Source: Caloramator quimbayensis
Lineage (GTDB): Bacteria; Bacillota; Clostridia; Clostridiales; Caloramatoraceae
NCBI RefSeq assembly: GCF_900167605.1
Contig: NZ_FUYH01000026.1
Location: 1 to 33,017, forward strand
DNA length: 33,017 bases
Direction: 5' to 3'
The translations under genes were made by a program, and so were the position numbers. Of the stretch, positions 32,549 through 33,017 are shown piece after piece; within the stretch, counting starts at the first letter, position 1; the number at the start of each line of letters is the position of its first letter. Below the pieces are notes generated by a model that was given only the letters and a program-made list of their open reading frames with translations, did no database searches and was not told the origin of the DNA.

Positions 32549-32569
32549 GGGACGGTTACTTATTTTCAC
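32545..32569 (+). repeat. REP-like repeat at the left edge of the RAYT locus
   Basis: TTGAGGGACGGTTACTTATT is identical to the copy at 28341 and differs in one base from the copy at 28501. It stands about 90 bases before the RAYT gene and marks the exact point where the IS4-like gene is cut. RAYT genes are typically flanked by the repeats they mobilise. Confidence 0.7.
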
Positions 32570-32594
32570 TACCAACATTACAATTACATGAATA

Positions 32595-32653
32595 AAACCA
32601 CCTCTAATTTGGGAAAATAATACTAAAAATATAATCTATGTTGGAGGTGGTTT
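32595..32653 (+). repeat. Inverted repeat covering the ribosome binding site of the RAYT gene
   Basis: AAACCACCTC (32595-32604) is exactly complementary to GAGGTGGTTT (32644-32653). The right arm contains the GGAGGTGG that serves the ATG at 32657, so an RNA hairpin would restrict translation, as described for IS200-type elements. Confidence 0.65.
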
Positions 32654-32656
32654 GTC

Positions 32657-33017
32657 ATGCCAAGGCTGGCAAGGCAAAAATCTTATGACTCAATTTTCCA
32701 TGTTATGGTTAAAAGCATCGTTGAAGCTCCTCTTTTTAAAGATGATGATGATAAAGTAAAGTTTATGGATTTCGTTAAAAAAGCTCAGAACCAGTTCGAG
32801 TTTAAGGTGTATTCATACTGTCTTATGGATAATCACGCCCATTTTATTATAGATGCAAACGGTGCAGACATATCAAAGATTATGCACTTTATCAATTATA
32901 AGTACGCTATGTACTATAACAAAAGGCATGAAAGAATAGGTCACCTTTTCCATGATAGATTTAAAAGTCTTATTGTTGACAGTGACAGGTATCTTTTTGC
33001 TTTAACTGCCTATGTTC
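32657..33017 (+). CDS. REP-associated tyrosine transposase (RAYT, IS200/Y1 type), 5' part
   Basis: An open frame runs from ATG 32657 (GGAGGTGG before it) through the end of the window, giving 120 residues with no stop. It begins MPRLARQKSYDSIFHVMVKS and contains the HUH metal-binding motif in CLMDNHAHFII (about 60-70). A conserved GHLFHDRFKS segment follows near 96-105. This matches Y1-type single-strand transposases of the RAYT group; the catalytic tyrosine would lie beyond the window. Nearby REP-like repeats support the assignment. The gene looks intact as far as it can be read. Confidence 0.85.
   Translation, partial: MPRLARQKSYDSIFHVMVKSIVEAPLFKDDDDKVKFMDFVKKAQNQFEFKVYSYCLMDNHAHFIIDANGADISKIMHFINYKYAMYYNKRHERIGHLFHDRFKSLIVDSDRYLFALTAYV

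Overview
The window looks like chromosome from a low-GC, Gram-positive anaerobe of the Clostridia. The signs are AT-rich intergenic DNA, strong GGAGG-type ribosome binding sites, frequent GTG/TTG starts and the gene families present. Nearly all of it is one purine-catabolism island of the selenium-dependent molybdenum hydroxylase (SDMH) type, with mobile-element debris at both ends. I cannot name the species.

Layout. Positions 1-185 hold the start of a probable transposase on the minus strand. Minus-strand genes at 592-4962 form a molybdenum operon: a MoeA-like molybdopterin protein, ModA, ModB, ModC and an XdhC-type maturation factor. A Nudix hydrolase (5146-5763) and formate-tetrahydrofolate ligase (5877-7556) follow. 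The core is a 12-gene minus-strand operon read from 22729 down to 7805: SsnA, a PreA-like flavoprotein, a first FAD/2Fe-2S/Mo hydroxylase set, MocA, a second Mo/2Fe-2S/FAD set, a hydantoinase, YgeY, a YgeW-like carbamoyltransferase and an 8-oxoguanine-deaminase-like enzyme. Upstream of it lie a sigma-54 activator (23024-24769), adenine deaminase (24906-26594) and an AzgA/PbuG-type purine permease (26662-28047). On the plus strand, after a divergent regulatory region, two fold-type II PLP enzymes (28920-31528) form their own operon. The right end carries a truncated IS4-like transposase and a REP-associated (RAYT/IS200-like) transposase that runs off the window.

How it fits together. Purine bases enter by the permease, are deaminated, and are oxidised by two molybdenum hydroxylases that the Mo operon and MocA mature. 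The PreA-like enzyme, the amidohydrolases and YgeY would reduce and open the rings. YgeW would recover a carbamoyl group, probably as carbamoyl phosphate for ATP, and a PLP enzyme would deaminate the remaining small amino acid. The usual PLP enzyme of such clusters, diaminopropionate ammonia-lyase (YgeX), is not in this window; the PLP pair is a candidate substitute.

Regulation. I see three good -24/-12 promoters, before ssnA, before the permease and before the PLP pair. A shared upstream motif (core ATTAAAATGATAA) occurs before the first two. This ties the three transcription units and the activator into one regulon. The PLP promoter is separated from the shared sites by about 0.5 kb of REP-like repeats, which look like a later insertion.
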